A DNA stretch of 41,066 bases from Cryomorphaceae bacterium (GCA_022565745.1 JAIUMB010000003.1:1-41066), one strand, 5' to 3'; positions 15,801-24,978 are shown, counted from the stretch's first letter. Notes: generated by a model from the letters alone, not told the origin. Program-made: numbers and translations.

Positions 15801-18800
15801 CAAAACATTGAGTTTTTACAGTTTTGGATGCTTGATCCATTTCTAGAAGATCCTTCACTTAGTGGTGGTGACTTGTATGTCAACTTGGGTAATATTTCTG
15901 AAGATATATTAAAAGATGGTCGTCAATCATTCGAAAATGGTCTGCCGGTAGATGGAGATTTCACTAAAGTAGACACCACTGCTTGGGGGTTGGTGCCCAA
16001 GATTCAGCCACAAGTAGCAGCCTTTGATAACGACCCCTCAGCCATCAATGTACAAGACGTAGGGTTGGATGGTTTGAATGATGAGCAAGAAAGGAGTTTT
16101 AATTATGGCGATGCTGGTAACTACGTGCAAAGGGTAGAACAATCGTTTGGAAACAACACCGGGGCTTACCAACAGGCATTTGAAGATCCCGCGGGCGATA
16201 ACTACTCTTATTATCGTTCATCTGCTCTCGACGATGCCGAAGCCAATATATTAGAACGTTATAAATTCTTCAACAATACAGAAGGAAACTCCAATACCGA
16301 ACAACCCGATGGATATCCGCGTACGGCTACAACCAGACCAGATGTGGAGGATATCAATCAAGACCAAACCTTGAGTAAATCCGAGGCCTATTTCCAATAC
16401 CGCATTTCTCTTCGTCAGCAAGATTTAAGAGTAGGACAAAACCACATTACCGATATTTTTGAGACGCGCACGCCCGAACTCCCGGATGGAACGGTAAAGA
16501 CGGCGCGATGGATTCAGTTCAAAATCCCTATTTTTCAACCCGATAGACGTGTTGGTCCCATCAATGATTTTCGGTCAATTCGCTTCATTCGATTGTTTAT
16601 GACCGGTTTTTCAGATCCGGTTGTTGTTCGTTTGGCGCGTATGGAACTCATCCGGGGAGAGTGGCGTCGCTATATGTTTTCTCTTGACGGTATCCGCGAT
16701 GAACTTGAAGAAGACGAAGACTTTGAAACCACCTTTGAAACCAATGTTGTCAACTTAGAAGAAAACGGTCAGCGCTCACCCATCAATTATGTGCTGCCTC
16801 CGGGGATTGAGCGTCAACAATTTTTTCAGACGTCAGGAATTCAGGCGCAAAACGAGCAGTCGTTGTCGATGACTGTTTGTAATCTTCGCGATGGTGATGC
16901 TCGCGCCATATTTAGAAATGTTGCTTTGGATATGCGCCTCTATGAGCGTTTACGTATGTTCGTTCACGTTGAAGAGCGCTTTCCTCAAGAGCCAGTCCGC
17001 GATGGTGATCTTACTGTTTTTATTCGCGTGGGGTCCGACTATAATCAGAACTATTACGAATACGAACTGCCAACTTTGGTGACGCCTTGGGGAGCCGTTG
17101 ATCCAAGAGAAATATGGCCGGAAGCCAACGAGATGATCATTGATTTGCAAGAGTTGAGAGAGGTTAAGTTGGAACGCGACCGCGTGGGTACCCCCATTCG
17201 AGATCGCTATACCAAAGAATTTGGCCCCTACAACGTAACCGTCGTGGGGGTGCCCAACTTAGGAAACGTGCGAACCATCATGATTGGGGTGCGTAACCCC
17301 AAGAAGACACTGGGCGATATGACCGACGATGGATTGCCTAAGTGTGCAGAAATATGGGTCAATGAACTGCGATTGGCGGGTTTTGATCGGCAAGGAGGGT
17401 TTGCTGCCAATGCCAGGGTTAATGCGCAGTTGGCAGACTTTGCAAACATCACACTGACGGGTAATTATAGCTCAATTGCATGGGGTAGTCTCGACCAAAG
17501 TGTGACCGAAAGAAGTCAAGAAGAGGTCATGTCTTACGACTTACAAACCAGTTGGGAGCTCGGAAAATTCTTCTCGGAGAATGTTAAGCTCCGATTACCT
17601 ATGTTCTTTAGCATTGCAGAGGAATGGCGCAACCCAAGATTTAATCCATTGGATCCGGATATTGAGTTTCGAGACGCACTTGGCAATATTGAAGACGCCG
17701 GGGCACGAGATTCAATTAGAAAAATAGGTCAGACCTATAATATGCGGCGGAGCTTAAACTTTACCAACGTGCGCAAAGATCGAACAAATACCAAACGAGA
17801 TCCGAGGATTTACGATATTGAAAATTTTGCGTTAACGTATTCATTCAGTGAAAACTTATTTAGAGACATCAACACTGTTTATGATGTGCGGCGCGAACAC
17901 CGAGGGTCCATTAATTACAGTTTTCAATCGCGCGCAGCCCCTCTCGAGCCCTTCAAAAATGTAGGCTTTTTAAAGAATGATGCCTTTAAATTGGTGCGTG
18001 ATCTCAACATCAACTATATGCCGTCGAGGATGGTGTTTAGAGGGGAAGCCAACCGAATGTACAACGAAATGCAAATGAGGAATACGGACAATCCGCTGTT
18101 CCAGTTGGATACCACCTTTGACAAAAGTTTTTCACTCAATCGCCAATATGATATTGGTTACGACTTAACCAAGGCACTTCGTATCGATTTTCAAGCGAGA
18201 ATGAATACTTGGATTGATGAATTACCCGGTTCGGCAAGAGATACAGAGGTGCGAGAAAGTATCCGGGAGAGTTTGCGAGATTTTGGTCGTCCGGTTCGCT
18301 ACAACCAAACACTGACAGTCAATTACGATGTGCCCATTAAAAAATTACCTTTCTTAGATTTCGTGCAAACCGTCAACGCCCGATACAGTGGTGATTTTGA
18401 TTGGCAAGCCAACTCGTTAATCGCTCAGATGGCTGGTCCGGAAGACGATTCCTTGAACCTGGGAAATACCATTCAAAACTCTTCGTCTATACAATTAAAT
18501 GCTCAAGTCGATTTTGTAACCTTATACAATAAGGTCAAGTTCTTAAAAGAAGTCAATCAAGGCAAACAACAGCAAATGAGAGGTGCCGGAAGAGGAGGGC
18601 CGCAAAGACCAGGAGGCAGAGGAGGCGCCCAAGAAACTAAGGAGGAAGAGGAGGAAGAAAAGCCAAGCATTTTTATGGAAATCATAAAAGCAACGACCAG
18701 AGTAGCCATGAGTTTACGCTCGGCCAACTTAAGTGTTACCCAAACCGACGGTACCTTATTGCCGGGTTTCTTATTGGAACCACAGTTCTTTGGAATGAAT

Positions 18801-20108
18801 AATTGGTCTGCACCAACGCCGGGGTTTGTTTTTGGCTCTCAAGCCGATATTCGACAAACAGCCGCTAATGAAGGGTGGTTGTCGACTTCCCCACTGCAAA
18901 ACCAACAGTATTCAAGTACATCCAATCGCAACATCAACGGTAGAGCCTCATTGGAACCATTAAAAGATTTGCGATTAGAACTTACGGTTAGTCAAAATAA
19001 AACAGAAAGCCTCTTGGAGTTTTTTAGATTTAATCCGGAGATGGATATGTTTGAAAGTCAGAATCCATTTTTTACGGGGATGTTTACAACCTCTGTTATC
19101 GCCATAGGTACCAGTTTTGAACCGAGTGAGGCCCCCAACTACGACTCCGAAGCTTACGACCAATTTCTAGCCAATCGCGAAATCATCTCTCGAAGACGAG
19201 CAGAGGCCTTTGCACAAACCAATCCCGACTATATTCCGGAAATAACGGGTAGTCCTGATTCGGCCAACTTTGGTTACGACCGATTTAGTTACACCAGTCA
19301 AGGGGTGCTTATTCCTGCCTTTATATCGGCATACTTAGGAGAAAACGCCGAAACCATGTCTCTTGACCCAGATCGAAATCTCGGGATATTACTGCCCAAT
19401 AGAGGTATACCTTTACCCAACTGGCGATTGACTTATGATGGCTTGGGTAAACTTAAAAAATTTAGAAAAATATTCTCGAGTTTCGTAGTCAATCACGCTT
19501 ATATCGCCAATTATACTGTTGGAGGGTTCAATACCAACTTGCAGCGTCAACAAAGAGAGATGGATGGAGAGGCCATTATTGATGAGAATGGTGATATTAT
19601 GCCCGAAAATCAAGTGGGAACCATCAGTATGACCGAGCAGTTTGGCCCCTTTATTGGCTTTAATATGCGTATGCGCAATAGCATCACGGCCCGCATCGAA
19701 TATAAGCGCGACAGAAATGTAATGTTGAGTTTGGCAAATAATCAAATCACAGAAACCAAAGGCAATGAGATTGTTATAGGTGGCGGCTACATTGTTAAAG
19801 ACTTAAAATTACAGTTTGTATCGGTTGGCGCGCAACGAACAAACCCGGTAAGTAATCTCGAATTACGTATGGATTTATCCATCAGAGACAATCAAACGGT
19901 GATCAGACGAATAGTCGAAGACCTCAATCAGATTACTGCAGGTCAAACCATAACAAGTATTAAAGTGTCAGCAGATTACGCCATTAGTCAACGGGTAAAT
20001 GTGCAGGTGTTTTACGATCAGATTTTATCTAGATACAAAATTTCAACCGCCTTCCCTACGTCTAATACCAATGTTGGCTTCCGTGTTCGCTTAAATCTCG
20101 GTAGTTAA
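12813..20108 (+). CDS. sprA: SprA/Sov type IX secretion outer-membrane translocon
   Basis: SprA (Sov in Porphyromonas) is the giant outer-membrane barrel forming the type IX secretion channel, needed in gliding species for export of surface adhesins. At 2431 residues it is close to F. johnsoniae SprA. It begins with a signal peptide (about 1-28, ALVLSPARA) and EYREYVFSQQSTDYW. Two related SprA N-terminal repeats follow (ITIGGRFQRVDNP with LLFEQRIQMNVTGQIGTRLNLQTNYDTEA, and a later RVNAQLADFANITLTGNYS block). Long beta-strand repeats lead to a terminal VGFRVRLNLGS. The start is a TTG at 12813, because an in-frame stop lies at 12792 and no ATG fits. Residues 1922-1952 form an odd Arg/Gly then Glu-rich insert. 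The gene sits between ruvA and gcvH. Confidence 0.97.
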   Translation: MIHSFYRYSGFLLLIGLTALVLSPARALTHLHLENEWVWANDSTEPDTFPYPYTGEGSGLYLKDPSNVKEEVSYDPETNMYVITKKIGETEVGTPRYLTPEEYREYVFSQQSTDYWEQKAGSGAGRKRDPEDDGRDAGSGLIPQIEVGGERFKNIFGSNFIEIRPQGAATLTIGGRFQRVDNPMIPERNRSTFNLLFEQRIQMNVTGQIGTRLNLQTNYDTEATFAFENTMKTEFTGEEDDIFKKIEVGNVNLPLNSALITGAQSLFGVKTQMQFGKTMVTAVLSEQRSQTSSVNVEGGGMQQEFMIQADQYEANRHYFLSHYFRDNYERYLRNAPVITSPIQITRIEVWVTNRRSQTEDVRNIVAFMDLGEADKPSAYRNSDANLPGPRIFTRVNDRRHPELPHNQINSLNPRQLEQQVSGIRAISTASTNLENRGYVDGVDFTDLSNARKLTPQEFSFHPQLGYISLNQSLNQDEVLAVAYQYTANGNTYQVGEFSNDGIMPPSTLILKMLKSTLLDVRVPLWDLMMKNVYSLNAFGISPEDFRLDVLYWNDETGVPIPFLPEGNLNEELLLRVMELDRVNKNLDPLPDGMFDFMPDVTIKPQTGRIMFPVVEPFGSNLRRKLDPEFHDQYVFQQLYDSTRFRAQEETQLNKFFLKGRYKSSSGSEIQLNAINIPPGSVIVTAGGSRLQEDVDYTVDYNLGRVKILNEGILQSGMPIKVDFENNTLFNVQTRQFFGVNVDHRLSDDINIGGSFLHLRERPLTQKANLGEEPIANSIWGMNSQINKEVPFLTRLVDNIPFISTKEKSTVSFQGEFAHLIPGSPRAINITDEETTYIDDFETSQMFIDIRNPMQWVMASTPAGQPDLFPEASLNNDVKVGYNRARMAWYTIDPIFHLSNQSTPPNIRENRELQSDHYVREILFREVFPNMDRDPALPRNIPTLDVAYYPSERGQYNFDVEGEPGISAGLNEDGTLRDPQSRWAGIMRQLQTNNFEEQNIEFLQFWMLDPFLEDPSLSGGDLYVNLGNISEDILKDGRQSFENGLPVDGDFTKVDTTAWGLVPKIQPQVAAFDNDPSAINVQDVGLDGLNDEQERSFNYGDAGNYVQRVEQSFGNNTGAYQQAFEDPAGDNYSYYRSSALDDAEANILERYKFFNNTEGNSNTEQPDGYPRTATTRPDVEDINQDQTLSKSEAYFQYRISLRQQDLRVGQNHITDIFETRTPELPDGTVKTARWIQFKIPIFQPDRRVGPINDFRSIRFIRLFMTGFSDPVVVRLARMELIRGEWRRYMFSLDGIRDELEEDEDFETTFETNVVNLEENGQRSPINYVLPPGIERQQFFQTSGIQAQNEQSLSMTVCNLRDGDARAIFRNVALDMRLYERLRMFVHVEERFPQEPVRDGDLTVFIRVGSDYNQNYYEYELPTLVTPWGAVDPREIWPEANEMIIDLQELREVKLERDRVGTPIRDRYTKEFGPYNVTVVGVPNLGNVRTIMIGVRNPKKTLGDMTDDGLPKCAEIWVNELRLAGFDRQGGFAANARVNAQLADFANITLTGNYSSIAWGSLDQSVTERSQEEVMSYDLQTSWELGKFFSENVKLRLPMFFSIAEEWRNPRFNPLDPDIEFRDALGNIEDAGARDSIRKIGQTYNMRRSLNFTNVRKDRTNTKRDPRIYDIENFALTYSFSENLFRDINTVYDVRREHRGSINYSFQSRAAPLEPFKNVGFLKNDAFKLVRDLNINYMPSRMVFRGEANRMYNEMQMRNTDNPLFQLDTTFDKSFSLNRQYDIGYDLTKALRIDFQARMNTWIDELPGSARDTEVRESIRESLRDFGRPVRYNQTLTVNYDVPIKKLPFLDFVQTVNARYSGDFDWQANSLIAQMAGPEDDSLNLGNTIQNSSSIQLNAQVDFVTLYNKVKFLKEVNQGKQQQMRGAGRGGPQRPGGRGGAQETKEEEEEEKPSIFMEIIKATTRVAMSLRSANLSVTQTDGTLLPGFLLEPQFFGMNNWSAPTPGFVFGSQADIRQTAANEGWLSTSPLQNQQYSSTSNRNINGRASLEPLKDLRLELTVSQNKTESLLEFFRFNPEMDMFESQNPFFTGMFTTSVIAIGTSFEPSEAPNYDSEAYDQFLANREIISRRRAEAFAQTNPDYIPEITGSPDSANFGYDRFSYTSQGVLIPAFISAYLGENAETMSLDPDRNLGILLPNRGIPLPNWRLTYDGLGKLKKFRKIFSSFVVNHAYIANYTVGGFNTNLQRQQREMDGEAIIDENGDIMPENQVGTISMTEQFGPFIGFNMRMRNSITARIEYKRDRNVMLSLANNQITETKGNEIVIGGGYIVKDLKLQFVSVGAQRTNPVSNLELRMDLSIRDNQTVIRRIVEDLNQITAGQTITSIKVSADYAISQRVNVQVFYDQILSRYKISTAFPTSNTNVGFRVRLNLGS

Positions 20109-20126
20109 TACGCCTCATTAAAAAAC

Positions 20127-20156
20127 TTGTAAACCTCATTTTTTCCACTATTTTTG
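20127..20156 (+). promoter_or_regulatory. gcvH promoter (TTG-N19-TATTTTTG)
   Basis: TTG at 20127-20129 and TATTTTTG at 20149-20156 with 19 bp between them match the Bacteroidota vegetative consensus very well. Transcription would start near 20162, giving a leader of about 20 nt to the gcvH ATG. Confidence 0.65.
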
Positions 20157-20182
20157 TCCGCAAATAAAAAAACCATAAACTT

Positions 20183-20560
20183 ATGAATATCCCCGGCGAA
20201 CTAAAGTACACTAAAGATCACGAATGGGTTCGTGTAGAAGGTGATACGGCAATTGTAGGTATTACAGATTTTGCCCAACAAGAATTGGGAGACATCGTTT
20301 TTGTAGAAGTTGATACCGTAGGCGACGATGTGGACAAAGAAGACGTGTTTGGGTCTATTGAAGCGGTGAAAACAGTGTCTGACTTGTTTATGCCGGTAGG
20401 AGGCGAGGTGTTGGCGTTTAATGAAGCCATAGAAGAAGATCCGGAACTGGTAAATCGCGACCCTTACGGAGAAGGCTGGATCGTAAAAATAAAAATTTCC
20501 GATACTTCAGAGCTCGACCATTTACTGTCTGCCGAAGCATATGGAGAATTAGTCGGGTAA
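20183..20560 (+). CDS. gcvH: Glycine cleavage system H protein
   Basis: The H protein carries the aminomethyl group on a lipoyl-lysine between the P, T and L proteins of glycine cleavage. The 125-residue protein reads [35 protein letters not shown], then [21 protein letters not shown] with lipoyl K63, and [14 protein letters not shown] near the end. The other glycine-cleavage genes are absent from the window. It has its own promoter after sprA and is followed 11 bp later by the VanZ-like gene. Confidence 0.97.
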   Translation: MNIPGELKYTKDHEWVRVEGDTAIVGITDFAQQELGDIVFVEVDTVGDDVDKEDVFGSIEAVKTVSDLFMPVGGEVLAFNEAIEEDPELVNRDPYGEGWIVKIKISDTSELDHLLSAEAYGELVG

Positions 20561-20571
20561 AAACACTCGGC

Positions 20572-20928
20572 ATGGTGCGTGGTTACCTCCCTTTTATCGC
20601 TTGGATGGTTTTTATGACCATCATGTTGTTGATGCCTTCTAAAAAGGTGCCTTCTGTTTTAAAATCGGTAGAAGATTGGTTGCTACACATTGTCATCATG
20701 CTGATTAGTGTGCTTTTGCTGTATTTCCCTTTTCGGATAAGAAAAGCAACCCCGTCGTTCTATCTAAAAACCCTGCTGATGTTCCTTTGCTACAGTATTG
20801 TAGTAGAGGCCATTCAAGAGTATTTTATTCCCGGAAGAGGTGGTGCTGTAAGCGATGTTGTTGCCAATATGACGGGGGTGCTTTTAGGATTAGGCATGGT
20901 TTATGTTTTCTCTAAAAAGCACCACTGA
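20572..20928 (+). CDS. VanZ-like family membrane protein
   Basis: A 118-residue inner-membrane protein with about four transmembrane segments (near 5-21, 38-53, 66-80 and 97-113). The VanZ family signature is in the third and fourth segments: VVEAIQEYFIPGRGGAVSDV followed by ANMTGVLLG, with conserved E79, Q82, R89, D95 and N99. VanZ gives low-level teicoplanin resistance in enterococci, but the role of these stand-alone proteins is unknown. Placement between gcvH and a TonB-like gene next to sprA recurs in Bacteroidota, hinting at an envelope function. It probably shares the gcvH transcript. Confidence 0.85.
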   Translation: MVRGYLPFIAWMVFMTIMLLMPSKKVPSVLKSVEDWLLHIVIMLISVLLLYFPFRIRKATPSFYLKTLLMFLCYSIVVEAIQEYFIPGRGGAVSDVVANMTGVLLGLGMVYVFSKKHH

Positions 20929-21203
20929 TGGCGAAAAGTGACTTAGGATTGTAATAACATTTTGATGTTCATTATTTATTTTTGCAAATGAACGTATTTT
21001 TGTAGCTTTACGACGTCATTGTAAAAGAGAGGTTCACGGAATGTTCGTTTTTTTTACTTGACTGTACTATAGCCGTTTGAAAGCTCAAGGGCTGGATGTT
21101 AGATACGTGGTTTTACATTGCTAAATGGCTTGTACGTGGCATGGCTATCAAAAATTTTCATAGCGAACGAATAATTTTAATCGAAAGAAACAATAACGAC
21201 TGA
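20929..21203. promoter_or_regulatory. Leader region of the TonB-like gene with two -7-like boxes
   Basis: This 275-bp gap holds two copies of TATTTTTG, at 20977-20984 and 20995-21002, either of which could set transcription. Neither has a TTG at the best -33 spacing. If used they would give a leader of about 190-220 nt, unusually long here. No ORF or recognised riboswitch is visible. Confidence 0.35.
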
Positions 21204-21908
21204 ATGAAGAGTAAAAAATCAAATAAGGCAGATTTGGAGAATAAGCGGTCCATTTTTTTCCTCGTTGGTCTTGCTGTATCCCTTATTTTGCTGATTATTA
21301 CCGTTAACTGGAAAACTTACGAGAAGCGTGATGCTTTTTTAGGTGAGTTGGATATTGTTATCGATGAAGAGGAAATTGTCCAAACCCAACGTCAGGTGAA
21401 AAAACCACCACCACCACCGCCGCCGCCAGAACAGATTGAAGTGGTTGAAGACATCGTTGAGCTCGAAGAAGAACTCATTATGGAAACCGTAGAGGTCGAC
21501 CAAGATGACGAAGTGGAAGTGGTCGATTTTGGTGGCGAAGAAACCGATGAGGTACTCAATTTCGCTGTGGTAGAAAACAAACCCATTTTTCCTGGTTGTG
21601 AAAATGAAAAAACGGAGCAAGATCGCGCCGACTGTTTCCAACGTATGATGCAAAAACACGTGGCTAAAAACTTTAAGTTTCCAGAAATTTCTAAGAAAAT
21701 GGGATCTCAAGGTATTATTGTGGTCAACTTTGTGGTTAATAAAGATGGAAGTATTTCTGAGGCTAAAGTGGTTCGTGGTGTAGATGAATCACTCGATGAA
21801 GAAGCGCTACGCGTCATTAATAAGTTGCCAAACTTTGAACCCGCTAAACAGCGTGGACGCCCAGTGAGAATGGCCTTTAACATGCCCATCAACGCACGTA
21901 TCCAGTAA
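21204..21908 (+). CDS. TonB-like energy transducer protein
   Basis: TonB proteins couple the proton-motive force to outer-membrane receptors. The 234-residue protein has a cytoplasmic basic start, one membrane segment (about 16-36), and a periplasmic linker with eight consecutive prolines at 68-75. A strongly acidic stretch of Glu/Asp/Val (about 76-120) replaces the usual Pro-Lys linker. The C-terminal TonB domain (about 140-234) has VVNFVVNKDGSISEAKVVRG, DEEALRVINKLPNFEPAKQRGRP and VRMAFNMPINARI. ENKPIFPGCEN before the domain is typical of Bacteroidota TonB. No exbB/exbD lies nearby, so it must pair with genes elsewhere. The gene follows sprA-gcvH-vanZ as in related genomes. Confidence 0.88.
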   Translation: MKSKKSNKADLENKRSIFFLVGLAVSLILLIITVNWKTYEKRDAFLGELDIVIDEEEIVQTQRQVKKPPPPPPPPEQIEVVEDIVELEEELIMETVEVDQDDEVEVVDFGGEETDEVLNFAVVENKPIFPGCENEKTEQDRADCFQRMMQKHVAKNFKFPEISKKMGSQGIIVVNFVVNKDGSISEAKVVRGVDESLDEEALRVINKLPNFEPAKQRGRPVRMAFNMPINARIQ

Positions 21909-21932
21909 TAGTCACTTAACAGGCTTTGTTTT

Positions 21933-22472
21933 ATGCTATACATCAAGGCCTTACATATAATTTTTGTTGTTACCTGGTTTGCCGGTTTGTTTTACATCGT
22001 GCGCCTTTTTGTGTATGCGGCAGAAGCCAATGATGAAGCTGAACCAAAACGACAAATTCTCCTCGGTCAATTTTATATCATGCAGCGTAGGCTGTGGTAT
22101 GGCATAACTTGGCCCTCTGCAATTCTCACCTTTATATTTGGTCATTGGGTTTTGCTGCAAGGGCCGTGGAAGCATATGCTCTTTCAATCGTTCGATTGGC
22201 TTACCATTAAGTATGTCCTCGTTTGGGGTCTTTTGTTCTATCATCTGTGGTGTCATAAAACGTTTAAACGCCAGCAAAAAGGGGTATTTACCCATACCAG
22301 TAATGCCTTGAGGATTTGGAACGAGGTAGCAACCTTATTCCTTATAGCCATCGTATTTTTAGTGGTTGTGAAAAACAATCTTTCGCTGATATATGGGGTG
22401 GGCGGTCTGGTTTTATTTGCCTTTTTGTTGATGGCAGCAATCAAGATTTATCGTATGTTGAGGACTAAGTAG
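21933..22472 (+). CDS. hemJ: HemJ-type protoporphyrinogen oxidase / CopD family
   Basis: HemJ oxidises protoporphyrinogen IX in haem synthesis in bacteria lacking HemG and HemY. The 179-residue membrane protein opens MLYIKALHIIFVVTWFAGLFYIVRLFVYAAEA with the family's conserved N-terminal His (H8), then RRLWYGITWPSAILTFIFG, WLTIKYVLVWGLLFYHLWCHK, and LRIWNEVATLFLIAIVFLVVVKN. About four or five transmembrane helices are visible. These blocks match the UPF0093/HemJ family better than generic CopD copper proteins. It starts 24 bp after the TonB-like gene on the same strand. Confidence 0.82.
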   Translation: MLYIKALHIIFVVTWFAGLFYIVRLFVYAAEANDEAEPKRQILLGQFYIMQRRLWYGITWPSAILTFIFGHWVLLQGPWKHMLFQSFDWLTIKYVLVWGLLFYHLWCHKTFKRQQKGVFTHTSNALRIWNEVATLFLIAIVFLVVVKNNLSLIYGVGGLVLFAFLLMAAIKIYRMLRTK

Positions 22473-22628
22473 ATTGCCTACAAGCCCAAGTGGCTGAAGT
22501 AGAACATCGATCGCTGTAGCCAGTATATTGCCCATACATCACTGCGCGAGTGTGTGAAAAAATATTTGATTACCCATTATTCCTTGCTAAATTAGCGCAT
22601 TGTTTTTTTGTCATCCAGATGAATAGTT

Positions 22629-24158
22629 ATGTTTACTGATATCGTCAATTCGTTTTTGGTTTGGGTTATCCGAAGGCGAATCAACCAAATCAATTTATTT
22701 ATGGAGCACCCGGACGAGGTTCAGCAAAATATTCTGGCCTCTAACATTGCTCGTTCAGTAAACACTGAATACGGAAAAAAATATGGATTTGCCGATATTC
22801 ATTCGTACGAACACTTTAAACAACAAGTACCCATTGTTGATTACGACGATATAGAACCGCTAATACATCGAGTGAAAAACGGCGAACAAAATATTTTGTG
22901 GCCTTCAGAAATCCGTTGGTTTGCTAAATCATCCGGCACCACCAATGCGAAAAGTAAGTTTATCCCCTTAAGCAGCGATTCATTAGAAGACTGTCATTTT
23001 AAAGCGGGCAAAGACATGTTGGCTTTGTATTTTCACAATAAACCGGAATCAAAGATTTTTACCGGTAGGTCTCTTCGACTTGGCGGAAGTACACAAATAA
23101 GCAACATCAACAATCAGTCGTATTTTGGTGATTTGAGCGCCATATTGATAGAAAACTTTCCAGTTTGGGTAGAGTTGCGATCAATTCCTTCAAGAGAAAT
23201 CAGCTTGATGGATGAATGGGAATCAAAAATGCACGAAATTGCCAATGCATCGATAAATGAAGATGTAACTTCGTTGGCGGGCGTTCCTTCTTGGATGCTC
23301 GTATTGATGAATCACATATTGACGGTTACGGGAAAAACAAACATTCACGAAGTGTGGCCGAATCTGGAGTTGTACATGCACGGGGGGGTGAGTTTTGACC
23401 CATATAGAGAACAATTTAAATCCATTTTACCCAATCCTGGCTTGGAGTATATGGAAATTTATAATGCCAGTGAGGGTTTCTTTGGTATACAAGATCAACT
23501 GGGTAGCAATGAAATGCTGCTTATGCTTGATTACGGAATTTTCTACGAGTTTGTGCCTTTAGACAAACTGAATGACCAACCATACGAACACATCAAGCCG
23601 CTGTCTGAAGTAGAAGTAGGTGTGCCATATGCTATGATCATTACAACCAATGGTGGGCTATGGAGGTATAATATTGGCGACACAATTACCTTCACTAATA
23701 CACGACCATATCGATTTAAAATATCGGGTCGGACCAAGCATTATATCAATGTATTCGGTGAAGAATTAATGATATCCAATGCCGATAAAGCCATTGAAGT
23801 GGCTTCCGCAGAACACCATTGTCGTGTGGTGGATTATACCGCTGCTCCTGTTTATATGAGCGGAAATGATAGCGGCGCTCACGAGTGGTTGATAGAGTTT
23901 GAAGTTGCACCCGATAGTATGGAGGCGTTTACCGAAACTCTTGATGCAACCTTAAAATCCCTGAATACTGATTACGAGGCTAAGCGACATAAAAATATGG
24001 CATTAAAAATGCCAATTGTACATCAGGCACCAAAAGGACTTTTTTACCGTTGGTTAAAAGAAAAAGGAAAGCTCGGGGGGCAGCACAAGGTGCCCAGACT
24101 GATGAATAATCGAACCATACTTGATGAAATGTTATCATTTAAGGCCCATGTGGCATAG
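22629..24158 (+). CDS. Bacterial GH3-family adenylating enzyme
   Basis: GH3 enzymes adenylate a carboxylic acid and conjugate it to an amine; plant members act on auxin and jasmonate, bacterial substrates are mostly unknown. The 509-residue protein carries the ANL-type ATP loop FAKSSGTTNAKSKFIP near residue 98, the central NASEGFFGIQD (TTP/YNASEG motif region), RYNIGDTITF, and FKISGRTKHYINVFGEEL near residue 360, with a C-terminal mobile domain ending KGLFYRWLKEKGKLGGQHKVPRL. There is no carrier-protein gene nearby. The gene's last bases overlap the start of a predicted exported protein. Confidence 0.92.
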   Translation: MFTDIVNSFLVWVIRRRINQINLFMEHPDEVQQNILASNIARSVNTEYGKKYGFADIHSYEHFKQQVPIVDYDDIEPLIHRVKNGEQNILWPSEIRWFAKSSGTTNAKSKFIPLSSDSLEDCHFKAGKDMLALYFHNKPESKIFTGRSLRLGGSTQISNINNQSYFGDLSAILIENFPVWVELRSIPSREISLMDEWESKMHEIANASINEDVTSLAGVPSWMLVLMNHILTVTGKTNIHEVWPNLELYMHGGVSFDPYREQFKSILPNPGLEYMEIYNASEGFFGIQDQLGSNEMLLMLDYGIFYEFVPLDKLNDQPYEHIKPLSEVEVGVPYAMIITTNGGLWRYNIGDTITFTNTRPYRFKISGRTKHYINVFGEELMISNADKAIEVASAEHHCRVVDYTAAPVYMSGNDSGAHEWLIEFEVAPDSMEAFTETLDATLKSLNTDYEAKRHKNMALKMPIVHQAPKGLFYRWLKEKGKLGGQHKVPRLMNNRTILDEMLSFKAHVA

Positions 24159-24978
24159 TAAGCTTTTATTTCTGCTAGCAGTTCTTGTGACAGCTTGCTC
24201 CGCTAATGCACAAGTGGTCCAGCCTGATACCATTAAGGTTTTTAAGTTGAGAGATGCCAATGCTTTTATGAGTACCGACCACCTGGGGGGGCTTTATATC
24301 GTAGAGCGTAACGAGGTGACAAAGTACCCCAATCCAATGACATCTAAAAAAAGAATGCGATTTTCCGATCCTCAGAACGGAGAAATTGCCCATATAGATG
24401 CCTTTAATCCCTTGGCCATTTTGTTGCTGTATAAACCATTTAACCTGATACAAATCGTCGACAATCAGCTCAATCGTTCTACAGCCAATATATCCCCAGA
24501 ACAACTAAACATTATGGACGTGCAGTTGGCTGCAACTTCCGATGAAAACACGGTATGGATATATGACCAATCAAGTGACCAGCTGCACCGACTTAATATC
24601 GACCGGCGAAGGGTTGCTTTTCAGTCACAAATCATCACCAAACTTGCAGGACGAGAGGTTGAACCCAATTATCTCGTTGCCAATATGAATGGGGTGTATC
24701 TCAATTGTCCGGAAATAGGCATTCTCGTCTTTGATTTTTTTGGCAACTATAAAAAATTAATACCCATTACCGGTCTGAAACGATTTCAAGTCAAACACCA
24801 AAATATTGTTTATTGGCAAGATGGAATGTTGCAACTGCAGAGTATTGATTTCCCCAAACATTCCAAGGTAACCATACCGGGCATTAATCCTCGACATGTG
24901 CGCTTGGAAGACAAGTATCTGTTTATGCAAACAAAAGATGCAGTAGTTGTCATTTTAAACCCGTTGGATGGTCAATAA
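24148..24978 (+). CDS. Predicted exported protein, propeller-like, function unknown
   Basis: From the ATG at 24148 the product has 276 residues, beginning with a signal sequence MWHSKLLFLLAVLVTACSANAQ. VTAC could be a lipobox; cleavage after ANA is the alternative. The rest shows repeated strand blocks such as GGLYIVERNEVTKY, NTVWIYDQSSDQLHRLN, GVYLNCPEIGILVFDFFGNYKKL and KYLFMQTKDAVVVI, reminiscent of beta-propeller blades, but no named family is recognised. It overlaps the 3' end of the GH3 gene by 11 nt, so the two are probably translated from one message. A start at 24121 is possible but would bury the signal sequence. Confidence 0.65.
   Translation: MWHSKLLFLLAVLVTACSANAQVVQPDTIKVFKLRDANAFMSTDHLGGLYIVERNEVTKYPNPMTSKKRMRFSDPQNGEIAHIDAFNPLAILLLYKPFNLIQIVDNQLNRSTANISPEQLNIMDVQLAATSDENTVWIYDQSSDQLHRLNIDRRRVAFQSQIITKLAGREVEPNYLVANMNGVYLNCPEIGILVFDFFGNYKKLIPITGLKRFQVKHQNIVYWQDGMLQLQSIDFPKHSKVTIPGINPRHVRLEDKYLFMQTKDAVVVILNPLDGQ

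Noticed and set aside
22480-22560. tRNA-like words GCCCAAGTGGCTGAA
   Set aside because: No T-arm GTTCGAATC, no acceptor stem pairing and no anticodon stem could be built.
24121-24147. ATG nine codons upstream for the exported protein
   Set aside because: It would place charged residues ahead of the signal sequence and lies inside the GH3 coding end.
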